Shown in pieces: positions 52,628 through 60,906 of a stretch of 64,000 bases of DNA; positions within the stretch are counted from its first letter, which is position 1; each line of letters begins with the position of its first letter. A program made the position numbers and the translations under genes. This DNA is from Paeniglutamicibacter psychrophenolicus (GTDB taxonomy: Bacteria > Actinomycetota > Actinomycetes > Actinomycetales > Micrococcaceae): contig NZ_JAGIOE010000001.1 of assembly GCF_017876575.1 (NCBI RefSeq), forward strand, positions 1,054,001-1,118,000, read 5' to 3'. The notes under the pieces are model-generated. The model did no database searches. It saw only the letters and a list, made by a program, of their open reading frames with translations, and was not told where the DNA came from.

Positions 52628-54112
52628 ATGAATATGGACCTACTCACGAGCATCAACGACGCGATCTGGAACCCCATGGCGTACTTTGCCTTGGCTGTCG
52701 GATTGTTCTTCACGGTCATGACGGGATGGGTCCAATTCAGGCGCTTCCCGGACATGATCCGCCAGATCCTGAGCAAGAAGAATTGCCCCGACGGCATCTC
52801 CCCGGCCCAGGCGCTGCTCCTGACCCTGGCAAGCCGGGTGGGCGTGGGCAACATTGCGGGCGTTGCCACGGCAATTGCCGCGGGCGGCCCCGGCGCCCTG
52901 CTCTGGATGATCATCTGCGCGTTGTTGGGATCGGCCAGCTCCTATGCCGAAACCGTCCTTGCGCAGGTCTTCAAGCGCCGGATCAACGGCGAGCACCGCG
53001 GCGGCATGCCGTTCTACATCGAGCACGGCCTGAAGCTGAAGTGGCTGGCCGTGACCGTCTCGCTGATCGCCATGCTCGGCTACGGCTTCGTGTTCCCCGG
53101 GGTCCAGTCAAACAACATCGCCTCCAGCGTGGAGACGGCATTCAACATCCCGCCGCTGGTCAGTGCCATCGGCATCACCGCACTCATGGCATTTGTCATC
53201 ATTGGCGGCACCAAGCGGATCGTCGGAGCCGCGCAGATCATGGTCCCGGTGATGGCGGTGGGGTACATCGTTGCTGCGCTGGTCATCGTCGTGGCCAACT
53301 ACGATCAGATCGTTCCGACCATCGCCCTGATTGTCTCCTCGGCATTTGGCACGCACCAGGTCTTCGGCGGCATTGTCGGAGCGGCCGTGGCGTGGGGCGT
53401 TCGACGCGCAGTGTTCTCCAATGTCGCCGGCGTGGGGGAGGGGACCTACGGGGCTGCCGCTGCATCGGTGTCCCACCCCTCCAAGCAGGGCCTGGTCCAG
53501 GCATTCTCCATCTACATCGACACCGTTGTGGTGTGCTTTGCCACGGGGCTGATGATCGTGATGACCGGTTCCTACAACGTGTTCGCCGCGGACGGTACGG
53601 CACTGGTTGAAGGTGTGCCCGGCCTGGCGGCCGGCGCCGCCTATACGCAGCAGGCCATCAGCACCGTGATGCCCGGGGTGGGTCCGGGGTTTGTTGCCGT
53701 GGCACTCTTCTTCTTCGCATTCACCACGCTTGTCGCCTTCTTCTACATTGCCAAGACCAACCTGGTCTACCTCACGGGCAAGGACGACAACCCCGTGCTG
53801 GACTGGGCGCTGAAGCTGGGCATGCTGGGCATCACCTTCTATGGCGGCATCGTGAGCGCCGACGTGATGTGGGCGGCGGGAGACATCGGATACGGAACAC
53901 TGGGCTGGATCAACATGCTGTGCCTGCTGGCCCTCTCCGCCGTGGTCTACAAGGTCACCAGCGATTACGACAAACAGTGCAAGGCAGGCCTTGATCCCGT
54001 CTTCGATCCGACGAAGCTCGGCATTGCCGGCGCCGATTTCTGGGTCGAGGAAGCCAGTGAAATCGCAGCAAACCAGGCTGAATTGACGGCCAAATCGGGC
54101 CGTCGCGAATAA
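52628..54112 (+). CDS. Sodium:alanine symporter family (AGCS) carrier
   Basis: A 494-residue sodium-coupled amino acid carrier with ~11 helices. AGCS signatures are GNIAGVATAIAAGGPGALLWM (about residue 75), GGTKRIVGAAQIMVP and SNVAGVGEGTYGAAAASVSHP. It imports a small neutral amino acid with Na+; from the context, hydroxyproline or proline is likely. It follows the MFS gene by 36 nt with AAGGAA upstream of the start, so the cluster makes two carriers for what may be one substrate family, or its L- and D-epimers. Confidence 0.9.
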   Translation: MNMDLLTSINDAIWNPMAYFALAVGLFFTVMTGWVQFRRFPDMIRQILSKKNCPDGISPAQALLLTLASRVGVGNIAGVATAIAAGGPGALLWMIICALLGSASSYAETVLAQVFKRRINGEHRGGMPFYIEHGLKLKWLAVTVSLIAMLGYGFVFPGVQSNNIASSVETAFNIPPLVSAIGITALMAFVIIGGTKRIVGAAQIMVPVMAVGYIVAALVIVVANYDQIVPTIALIVSSAFGTHQVFGGIVGAAVAWGVRRAVFSNVAGVGEGTYGAAAASVSHPSKQGLVQAFSIYIDTVVVCFATGLMIVMTGSYNVFAADGTALVEGVPGLAAGAAYTQQAISTVMPGVGPGFVAVALFFFAFTTLVAFFYIAKTNLVYLTGKDDNPVLDWALKLGMLGITFYGGIVSADVMWAAGDIGYGTLGWINMLCLLALSAVVYKVTSDYDKQCKAGLDPVFDPTKLGIAGADFWVEEASEIAANQAELTAKSGRRE

Positions 54113-54131
54113 TTCAGACCCGCCTCTTCCA

Positions 54132-54149
54132 TCTGTACAATGTCACATG
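54132..54149. promoter_or_regulatory. Candidate GntR operator 3 (DapA-type gene operon)
   Basis: The inverse strand reads CATGTGACATTGTACAGA, sharing ACATTGTACA with site 1 and ATGTGACAT with site 2. It lies ~90 nt before the deaminase gene that begins the catabolic operon. Confidence 0.55.
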
Positions 54150-54239
54150 ATACTATTCAAGTGTGATGTGCGGCATGGAGCCGAAGGCGTCACCCACAAC
54201 TTTGCAAGTCATTGAAAAATCCCTTGAAAGGAACACACC

Positions 54240-55145
54240 ATGAGCACCACCAAGAAGCCCTGGCACGGAGTCATCGTCGCATCGGCACTGCAGTTCAAGG
54301 ACGACTACTCGGTCGACTACGAGGCATTCGCGGACCACGTCCGCTTCCTGGCCAGCAGCGGCTGCGACGGCATCGCCCCGAACGGGTCGCTTGGTGAATA
54401 CCAGACCCTGTCCGACGAAGAGCGCGCCAAGGTCATCGAGACCGCCGTTGCCGCGGCACCGGAGGGCTTCGTGGTCATGGCAGGCGTTGGCGCCTACGGC
54501 GGACTGCAGACCCAGAAGTGGGCGCAGCAGGCCAAGGACGCCGGCGCGCACGCCATCATGTGCCTGCCGCCAAACACGTACCGCGCAACCGATGAAGAGG
54601 TCATGGACCACTTCCGCCTCGCGGCTTCCGCGGGCCTTCCCGTTGTTGCGTACAACAACCCGTTCGATACCAAGGTCGATTTGACCCCGGCGCTGGTTGC
54701 CCGCCTGTTCCACGAGGGCCTGATCGTCGGCATCAAGGAATTCACCGGCGACCCGCGCCGTGCCTACGAAATCAAGGAACTGGCACCGGGCATGGACATC
54801 CTCATCGGCACCGATGACACCGTCCTGGAAATGGGTCTGGCCGGAGCCGTCGGATGGGTCGCCGGTTACCCGAACGCCATCCCGCACGCCACCGTGGAAC
54901 TGTACCGCCTGGCCACCTCCGGCAACCTTGCAGACATGGAACGCGCCCGCGAGATCTACCGCGACCTGCACTCGCTGCTGCGCTGGGACACCAAGACCGA
55001 GTTCGTCCAGTCGATCAAGCTGTCGATGGATGTCGTCGGGCTCAACGGCGGCGTCTGCCGCCCGCCGCGCAACCCGCTGTCCCCGGAGGTCCATGCGGCT
55101 GTCGTCGCCGACACCGAGGCCGCAGTAGCCAAGGGCTACAAGTAA
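54240..55145 (+). CDS. DapA-superfamily deaminase, probable 1-pyrroline-4-hydroxy-2-carboxylate deaminase
   Basis: A 301-residue TIM-barrel Schiff-base enzyme. Visible: GCDGIAPNGSLGEYQTL (substrate loop), the conserved Tyr in VVAYNNPFDTKVDL (about residue 138) and the Schiff-base Lys in VGIKEFTGDPR (about residue 166). In the hydroxyproline pathway this step turns 1-pyrroline-4-hydroxy-2-carboxylate into 2-oxoglutarate semialdehyde plus ammonia. Family members also include dihydrodipicolinate synthase and KdgD (present at 10215), so the assignment relies on the neighbouring epimerase and dehydrogenase genes. GAAAGGAAC precedes the ATG. A large hairpin follows the stop. Confidence 0.85.
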   Translation: MSTTKKPWHGVIVASALQFKDDYSVDYEAFADHVRFLASSGCDGIAPNGSLGEYQTLSDEERAKVIETAVAAAPEGFVVMAGVGAYGGLQTQKWAQQAKDAGAHAIMCLPPNTYRATDEEVMDHFRLAASAGLPVVAYNNPFDTKVDLTPALVARLFHEGLIVGIKEFTGDPRRAYEIKELAPGMDILIGTDDTVLEMGLAGAVGWVAGYPNAIPHATVELYRLATSGNLADMERAREIYRDLHSLLRWDTKTEFVQSIKLSMDVVGLNGGVCRPPRNPLSPEVHAAVVADTEAAVAKGYK

Positions 55146-55158
55146 CCTCGAAATTGCC

Positions 55159-55202
55159 GTGTTGTTGGCCGGCCCCGCGTTCACGGGGCCGGCCAACAAC
55201 AC
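55159..55202 (+). promoter_or_regulatory. Long perfect hairpin inside the hydroxyproline operon
   Basis: A 19-bp perfect stem (55159-55177 with 55184-55202) and 6-nt loop lies between the deaminase and epimerase genes. It has no T-tract. It could be a partial terminator or an mRNA-stabilising end that sets the deaminase level above the rest of the operon. Confidence 0.65.
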
Positions 55203-55240
55203 CACCTCGATCAACGAAGATTCACCAGAAAGCTTGAACC

Positions 55241-56242
55241 ATGCGCACCAGCAGGATCTTCCACGCAGTGGATTCACACACCGAAGGCATGCCCACCCGC
55301 GTCATCACCGGCGGCGTCGGCACGATTCCCGGAGCCACCATGGCCGAACGCCGTCTGTGGTTCATGGAGAACAGCGACGGAATCCGCAACCTGCTGATGC
55401 GCGAACCACGCGGGCACGCCTCGATGAGCGGCGCGATCCTGCAGCCCTCCACGCGCCCCGACGCAGACTTCGGCGTCCTGTACATCGAGGTCTCCGGGCT
55501 GCTGCCCATGTGCGGGCACGGCACCATCGGGGTTGCCACCGTGCTGGTGGAAACCGGCATGGTCGAGGTCCAGGAACCGGTGACCACCGTACGTCTGGAC
55601 ACCCCGGCCGGACTGGTTATCGCCGAGGTCGCCGTGAAGGATGGGGCTGCCGAATCGGTCACCATCCGCAACGTGCCCTCCTACAGCGACCGCCTGGATG
55701 CAAGCGTCGAGGTCCCCGGCTACGGCACCGTGAAGTACGACCTGGCCTTCGGCGGAAACTTCTACGCCATCGTCGAGCTCGAGGACCTGGGGTTGCCCTT
55801 CGAACGCGAGCGCAAGAACGACCTGCTCGCCGCCGGCCTGGCCATCATGGATGCCATCAACGAGCACGACGAACCCGTGCACCGCGAACGCGACGACATC
55901 CGCGGCTGCCACCACGTCTATCTCAAGGCCCCCGGCTCAACGGCCGAGTACTCCCGGCACGCCATGGCGATCTACCCGGGCTGGTTCGACCGTTCCCCTT
56001 GCGGCACCGGGACCAGTGCCCGCATGGCCCAACTGCATGCACGTGGCGAATTGGCGCTCGATGCAGATTTCACCAACGAGTCATACATCGGCTCGCAATT
56101 CACCGGACGGCTTGTCGAAGAGACAACCGTTGGCGGGTTGCCCGCGGTCGTACCCACCGTCACCGGACGAGCCTGGCTCACCGGAACGGCCCAATATTTC
56201 CTTGATCCCACTGACCCGTTTCCGGAAGGATTTTCGCTGTGA
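55241..56242 (+). CDS. 4-hydroxyproline 2-epimerase / proline racemase family (copy 2)
   Basis: A 333-residue proline racemase-fold enzyme with both catalytic Cys residues, in LLPMCGHGTIGVA and DRSPCGTGTSARM. It is therefore an epimerase or racemase rather than a 3-hydroxyproline dehydratase. Other family blocks: DSHTEGMPTRVITGG at the start and NVPSYSDRLDASV. It should make cis-4-hydroxy-D-proline from the L-trans epimer for the dehydrogenase encoded downstream. It differs clearly from copy 1 (49158), so the two may act on different substrates, such as proline or 3-hydroxyproline. The stop overlaps the next GTG start. Confidence 0.88.
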   Translation: MRTSRIFHAVDSHTEGMPTRVITGGVGTIPGATMAERRLWFMENSDGIRNLLMREPRGHASMSGAILQPSTRPDADFGVLYIEVSGLLPMCGHGTIGVATVLVETGMVEVQEPVTTVRLDTPAGLVIAEVAVKDGAAESVTIRNVPSYSDRLDASVEVPGYGTVKYDLAFGGNFYAIVELEDLGLPFERERKNDLLAAGLAIMDAINEHDEPVHRERDDIRGCHHVYLKAPGSTAEYSRHAMAIYPGWFDRSPCGTGTSARMAQLHARGELALDADFTNESYIGSQFTGRLVEETTVGGLPAVVPTVTGRAWLTGTAQYFLDPTDPFPEGFSL

Positions 56243-57192
56243 CACTGCCATATTTCGATGCTGCCCAGGTGCGCGCCTCGCTTCCCTTCGAGCGTGCCAT
56301 TGCCGCCATCGAGGATGCCTTGCGTGCCGACACCGACCCGGAAATCGACGGGCCGCGGATCTTCGCACCGGCACCGGACGGGGAATTCCTGCTGATGCCC
56401 GCCGTTGGACAAGGCTACTCGGGGCTCAAGGTCGCAACTATCGCCCCGCTGAACCCCGCCAAGGGCGAGGAAAAGATCCAGGGCGTCTACCTGCTCTTTG
56501 ATTCGGCGAACCTCACACCGATTGCCGCCATGGACGGAGCCGAGCTCACCGCCATCCGCACCCCGGCCGCAACCCTTGCCGCGGTGAAAAACATTGCCGA
56601 GGCACCGGGGGAGACCCCGTTCACCAGCACCCCGAAGATCTTGGTCTTCGGTGCCGGGATCCAGGCGGTCAACCACATCCGGGCAGCCAAGGCCGTCTTC
56701 CCCGAGGGCAGATTCTCCGTCGTGGGCCAACGGATCGAACGCATCGCGGCACTGACCGAGCAGCTGGCAGCCGAAGGCATCGCCGTCACCCGCGGAAGCG
56801 TCGATGATGTTCCGGGCGCCGATGTGATCCTGTGCGTGACCTCCTCGCCGACCCCGCTCTTTGACGGATCGCTGCCGGCAGACCACGCCATCATCGCCTC
56901 GGTGGGCCAGCACGGGCTCGATGCCCGCGAGGTCGATGAGACGCTGGTGAAACGCTCCGAGGTCGCCGTCGAGGGACGGGCATCCTCCTGGCGCGAAAGC
57001 GGGGACCTGATCCCCGCACGCAGCGTCGAGGAGTGGATGCAGATCAATCCGCCCAACCTCAAGGACCTGGTTGACGGCAAGTTCAAGCGCGTTGCAGGGC
57101 GCCCGAGCCTGTACACCGGCGTGGGCATGGCATGGGAGGACTTGGTGTCCGCAGCCGTGGTGTACGAAGATCACAGGAGTAGAAGCGCGTGA
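56239..57192 (+). CDS. Ornithine cyclodeaminase/mu-crystallin family reductase
   Basis: A 317-residue NAD(P)-dependent member of the ornithine cyclodeaminase/mu-crystallin family. Visible: SGLKVATIAPLNPAKG (substrate loop), ELTAIRTPAATLAAV and the nucleotide motif VFGAGIQAVNHIRA. It lacks the GGDCPGKTEL segment of true ornithine cyclodeaminase (41633-42664). In hydroxyproline clusters such proteins often reduce 1-pyrroline-2-carboxylate to proline, so it may salvage a dehydrogenase product or act on cyclic imines. GTG 56239 overlaps the epimerase stop, and its own stop overlaps the regulator's GTG. Confidence 0.85.
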   Translation: MTLPYFDAAQVRASLPFERAIAAIEDALRADTDPEIDGPRIFAPAPDGEFLLMPAVGQGYSGLKVATIAPLNPAKGEEKIQGVYLLFDSANLTPIAAMDGAELTAIRTPAATLAAVKNIAEAPGETPFTSTPKILVFGAGIQAVNHIRAAKAVFPEGRFSVVGQRIERIAALTEQLAAEGIAVTRGSVDDVPGADVILCVTSSPTPLFDGSLPADHAIIASVGQHGLDAREVDETLVKRSEVAVEGRASSWRESGDLIPARSVEEWMQINPPNLKDLVDGKFKRVAGRPSLYTGVGMAWEDLVSAAVVYEDHRSRSA

Positions 57193-57926
57193 GCGCACCT
57201 GTGGAAATCGGAGAAAAGACCATGACCGGCACCTCAAAGTTCACCATTGAGAAGCTTGACCGCCAGATGAGCCTGCGCGAAACCGTCACGCAGAAGCTGC
57301 GGACCTCGATCATCTCGGGGGACCTGGTTGAAGGTGAGCTGTATTCGGCACCCAGCCTGGGCGCCGCCTTTGGGGTCTCCGCAACTCCGGTTCGCGAGGC
57401 CATGATGGACCTGGTCCGCGAGGGCCTGGTCGAGACGGTGAAGAACAAGGGATTCCGGATCACCGGCATGACCGATGAGGAGCTTGAGGAGATCGCCGAG
57501 ATCCGGCTTCTCATCGAACCTGCCACCACCAAGCGGGCCCTTCCCTTGATTCCCAAGGAAAGCATTGCCGAATTGCGTGCGCTGGCCGACACCATTGTGG
57601 CCATGGCCAGGGACAAGGACGCCGAAGCCTACCTGGCAGCGGACCGCGAGTTCCACGCCCGGCTGATGGGCTTTGCCGGGAACAAGCAATTGGTGGAACT
57701 GGCAACCAGCCTGCGCCTGCGCACACGCATGTACGGGCTGAAGACGCTGCTGGACAACCACCAGCTCGACGGTTCCGCGAAGGAACACCACGAAATGATC
57801 GACTGCGTGGAACGCGGTGACGGTGACGGGATCTACGAGCTGATGATCCTCCACATCAACCACGCCCGCGGCCTGTGGAACACCGGCAGCCCGGAATCAC
57901 ACGAAGCCCCGTTGAACGAGCAATAA
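57189..57926 (+). CDS. GntR/FadR-family regulator of the hydroxyproline cluster
   Basis: A 245-residue regulator: winged helix (SLRETVTQKLRTSIISGDLV, SAPSLGAAFGVSATPVREAM in residues ~28-75) and an FCD effector domain with metal ligands in ADREFHARLMG and KEHHEMID. Two starts are plausible: GTG 57189, overlapping the previous stop with AGGAG upstream, and ATG 57222, with GGAGAAAAG upstream. It is embedded in the operon, and three related candidate operators precede epimerase copy 1, the MFS carrier and the deaminase gene, so it probably represses the whole cluster until hydroxyproline or an intermediate binds. Confidence 0.9.
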   Translation: MSAPVEIGEKTMTGTSKFTIEKLDRQMSLRETVTQKLRTSIISGDLVEGELYSAPSLGAAFGVSATPVREAMMDLVREGLVETVKNKGFRITGMTDEELEEIAEIRLLIEPATTKRALPLIPKESIAELRALADTIVAMARDKDAEAYLAADREFHARLMGFAGNKQLVELATSLRLRTRMYGLKTLLDNHQLDGSAKEHHEMIDCVERGDGDGIYELMILHINHARGLWNTGSPESHEAPLNEQ

Positions 57927-57939
57927 CCGAGGAGAACAC

Positions 57940-59121
57940 ATGAATGCGCCCAGCGACGTCATCGTCATTGGTGCCGGGGTCATCGGTTCGGCGATCGCCT
58001 ACTTCGCCAGCCGGCAGGGACTTTCTGTCACCGTGCTGGAGCGCGGATTACCCGCCAGCGGAACCAGTTCCGCCTGCGAGGGCAACATCCTGGTCTCCGA
58101 CAAGGAACTGGGCCCGGAGCTTGAGCTGACCAAGTTCTCGCTGGACACCTGGCGCGGCGACCTGGCCGAGCACGCACGCCATTGGGAATTCGAGTCCAAG
58201 GGCGGCATCATTGTCGCCTCGCGCGAATCCTCCATGGCCTCCCTTGACCGCCTCACCAAGGCCCAGGCCAACCACGGCATCGACGTCGAGTGGGTCGACA
58301 TCCCGCGGCTGCGCGAGTTTGAGCCCAACATTTCCCCCAACGCGCTAGGCGCCGCCTGGTACCCGGACGACTGCCAGGTCCAGCCGATGCTGGTTGCCGG
58401 CCACCTGCTCAAGCTGGCCCGCGCCGCCGGGGCCAAGGTCATCACCAACACCATGGTCACCGGCTTCGTGCGCAACGGCGAGACCGTCACCGGTGTCAAG
58501 ACCGACCGCGGTCAGTTCCACGCCCCAGCGGTCGTCAACGCCGCGGGCAGCTGGTCGGAGGACGTGGCGGCGCTGGCCGGGGTCAACGTGCCGGTGAAGC
58601 CCCGCAAGGGCTTTGTCATGGTCACCGAACCGCTGCCGCCGATGGTGCACCACAAGGTGTACGCGGCCGAATACGTGGACAACGTGGGAAGCTCCGACGC
58701 CGGGCTGCAGTCCTCGCCGGTGGTGGAGGGCACTCCCGCCGGTTCCATCCTGATCGGCTCCTCCCGCGAACGCGTCGGATTCGACCGGTCCGTCAACACC
58801 GACGCCCTGCGCCAGATGGCCGCCAACGCCATCGCGCTCTTCCCCTTCCTGGAAAAGACGCGCATCATCCGCCACTACCACGGCTTCCGCCCCTACTGCC
58901 CTGACCACCTGCCGGTCATCGGGCACGACCCGCGCGCACCGGGCCTCTGGCACGCCAGCGGCTACGAGGGCGCCGGCATCGGCCTGTCCGCCGGCACCGG
59001 AAAGCTCGTGGCCCAGGCACTGGCCGGGCTCACCCCCGACTTGTCCCTGGCGCCCTTCGCCCCCGAACGCTTCGGCGAATTCACCCCCGCAACCAAGGTC
59101 CCCCAGGAGTCGGCAGCATGA
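57940..59121 (+). CDS. D-hydroxyproline dehydrogenase, FAD catalytic subunit (HcnC/DadA type)
   Basis: A 393-residue FAD-dependent amine oxidase of the DAO family. The N-terminal VIVIGAGVIGSAIAYFASRQ binds ADP of FAD, SSACEGNILVSDKELGPE is the family's substrate-loop start, and the C-terminal LWHASGYEGAGIGLSAGTGKLVA completes the FAD site. It oxidises cis-4-hydroxy-D-proline to 1-pyrroline-4-hydroxy-2-carboxylate. The next two genes overlap it and one another by four bases and encode the ferredoxin-like and pyridine-nucleotide-type subunits, giving the three-part complex known for D-hydroxyproline dehydrogenases. Confidence 0.9.
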   Translation: MNAPSDVIVIGAGVIGSAIAYFASRQGLSVTVLERGLPASGTSSACEGNILVSDKELGPELELTKFSLDTWRGDLAEHARHWEFESKGGIIVASRESSMASLDRLTKAQANHGIDVEWVDIPRLREFEPNISPNALGAAWYPDDCQVQPMLVAGHLLKLARAAGAKVITNTMVTGFVRNGETVTGVKTDRGQFHAPAVVNAAGSWSEDVAALAGVNVPVKPRKGFVMVTEPLPPMVHHKVYAAEYVDNVGSSDAGLQSSPVVEGTPAGSILIGSSRERVGFDRSVNTDALRQMAANAIALFPFLEKTRIIRHYHGFRPYCPDHLPVIGHDPRAPGLWHASGYEGAGIGLSAGTGKLVAQALAGLTPDLSLAPFAPERFGEFTPATKVPQESAA

Positions 59122-59384
59122 GCACCACACCGCAGCGGATCACCGTGACGCTCAACGCCACCGAGATCCGGGCCGATGCCGGCCAGAGCGTCGGAGCGGT
59201 GCTGATGGGGCAGGGCATCAAGGCCTGGCGCACCACCCGCAACGAGGGCAAGCCGCGCGGCCTGTTCTGCGGCATCGGTGCCTGCTACGACTGCCTGATC
59301 ACCATTGACGGCCAACCCAACCAGCGTGCCTGCATGGTCGAGGCGCGGGACTCCATGAACATTGAAGGGGACTTCGACGCATGA
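59118..59384 (+). CDS. D-hydroxyproline dehydrogenase, small [2Fe-2S] subunit (HcnA type)
   Basis: An 88-residue ferredoxin-like protein. Cysteines in GLFCGIGACYDCLITIDG and RACM give the C-x4-C-x2-C...C pattern of a plant-type [2Fe-2S] cluster. It would carry electrons between the two flavin subunits. It overlaps both neighbours by four bases (ATGA), ensuring equal production. Confidence 0.9.
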   Translation: MSTTPQRITVTLNATEIRADAGQSVGAVLMGQGIKAWRTTRNEGKPRGLFCGIGACYDCLITIDGQPNQRACMVEARDSMNIEGDFDA

Positions 59385-60832
59385 GCACGCAGACGGAATT
59401 TTCCTTCGACGTGGCCGTCATCGGCGCGGGCCCGGCGGGCCTTGCCGCGGCGGTTGCCGCGGCCGAACGCGGCGCCAAGGTCGTCGTGCTGGATGCCGGC
59501 ACCCAGCCCGGCGGCCAGTTCTGGCGCCACCGCCCCGAATCGGTCATCCCCGAACCCGACGGCCACGGCCACCACGGCTGGAAGACCTACCTGGACCTGC
59601 GCGCACGCTTCGACGCCGCCGCATCCCGCGGCATGCTGCGCTACCTGCCCAACACCCAGGTCTGGATGACCGAATGCGAGGACGCCGGCCGCTTTGTGCT
59701 GCGCCTGACCCCCGCCACCGGCACCGCGCTCGAGGCCGCAACGGTCCGCGCAACCAAGCTCGTCTCCTGCACCGGCGGCTACGACCGCCAGCTGCCGCTG
59801 CCCGGCTGGGAACTGCCCGGCGTCATGGCCGCGGGCGGAATCCAGGCGTTCATCAAGGCCAACGGCACCCTGCCGGGCCGGCGCTTCGTGGTCGCCGGAA
59901 CCGGGCCCTTCCTGCTGCCGGTGGCCGCAAACATCGCCGAGGCCGGCGGCAAGGTCGTCGCCGTGTGCGAATCCGCCTCGCTGGCCAACTGGCTGCCGCA
60001 CCTGGGCGCCGCAAGCGGCGTCCCGGGCAAGGCCCTCGAAGGCGCGGAGTACGCGGGCGTCTTTGCCAAGCACCGCATCCGCTACCGCACCCGCACGGTT
60101 GTCACCGAGGTGCTGGGGGAGACCAGCGCCAACTCGGTGCGCATCGCCAAGGTCGACGCCGACGGCGCCGTCATCGCGGGCACCGAACAGCTGCTTGAGG
60201 ACGTGGACGTCGTCGGCTTCGGCTGGGGCTTCACCCCGCAGATCGAACTGGCCGTTGCCCTGGGCGCCGAGACGCGCATCGATGCCGACGGCTCGCTGGT
60301 CTGCGTGGTCGATGACCGGCAGGCCTCCAACGTGCCCGGACTCTACCTTGCCGGTGAAGTGACCGGCGTCGGCGGGGCCGTGCTGGCCGTGGCCGAGGGT
60401 CTTGTCGCCGGGGCCGCCGCGGCCACCGGAGAGCAGCCAACAGCCGGAACCGCACGGCAGATCCAGCGCCACCGGAAGTTCGCCGGGGCCATGCACCAGG
60501 CGCACCCCGTGCCCGAGAAGTGGGATGACCTGCTCACCGACGACACCCTGGTGTGCAGGTGCGAGGAGGTCAGCCACGGCGAGGTCGTGCACGCCCGCGA
60601 TGCCCTCGGCGCCACGGATGCACGCACCATGAAGTCCTTCACCCGCACCGGGATGGGCTGGTGCCAGGGCAAGGTCTGCGGCTTCGCCGTCTCCTGCCTG
60701 TCCACCAAGGGAAACGACGACGCCGGGGCCGAGCAGGCCTCGCTGGCGGCCTTCGCCAAGCGCCCCGTCGCCGCCCCGCTGACCCTGGGCGAGATCAGCG
60801 CCCTGGACTCCCGACAGCCGCAAGACTCCTGA
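59381..60832 (+). CDS. D-hydroxyproline dehydrogenase, FAD/[Fe-S] large subunit (HcnB type)
   Basis: A 483-residue pyridine-nucleotide-disulphide-oxidoreductase-like subunit. The N-terminal FAD motif is VAVIGAGPAGLAAAVAAAERG, and a second nucleotide-type motif is VVAGTGPFLLPVAANIAEAGGKV (about residue 172). GLYLAGEVTGVGGAVLAVAEG closes the FAD site. The C-terminal ~90 residues hold the BFD-like cluster-binding domain with CRCEEVSHGEV and WCQGKVCG. It passes electrons from the catalytic subunit to the respiratory chain or an acceptor. It is the third gene of the coupled dehydrogenase set; a 74-nt gap separates it from the aldehyde dehydrogenase. Confidence 0.9.
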   Translation: MSTQTEFSFDVAVIGAGPAGLAAAVAAAERGAKVVVLDAGTQPGGQFWRHRPESVIPEPDGHGHHGWKTYLDLRARFDAAASRGMLRYLPNTQVWMTECEDAGRFVLRLTPATGTALEAATVRATKLVSCTGGYDRQLPLPGWELPGVMAAGGIQAFIKANGTLPGRRFVVAGTGPFLLPVAANIAEAGGKVVAVCESASLANWLPHLGAASGVPGKALEGAEYAGVFAKHRIRYRTRTVVTEVLGETSANSVRIAKVDADGAVIAGTEQLLEDVDVVGFGWGFTPQIELAVALGAETRIDADGSLVCVVDDRQASNVPGLYLAGEVTGVGGAVLAVAEGLVAGAAAATGEQPTAGTARQIQRHRKFAGAMHQAHPVPEKWDDLLTDDTLVCRCEEVSHGEVVHARDALGATDARTMKSFTRTGMGWCQGKVCGFAVSCLSTKGNDDAGAEQASLAAFAKRPVAAPLTLGEISALDSRQPQDS

Positions 60833-60906
60833 CAGCCCGAATTTCCGCCCCCAGCTTTTGATCCATGGGTCACCACCGACTTCCCCGTGAAAGGACCACA
60901 CCCATC

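Noticed and set aside
55241-56242. Calling this enzyme trans-3-hydroxyproline dehydratase because of the neighbouring ornithine-cyclodeaminase-type gene
   Set aside because: The second active-site residue is Cys (SPCGTGT), whereas the dehydratases have Thr there.
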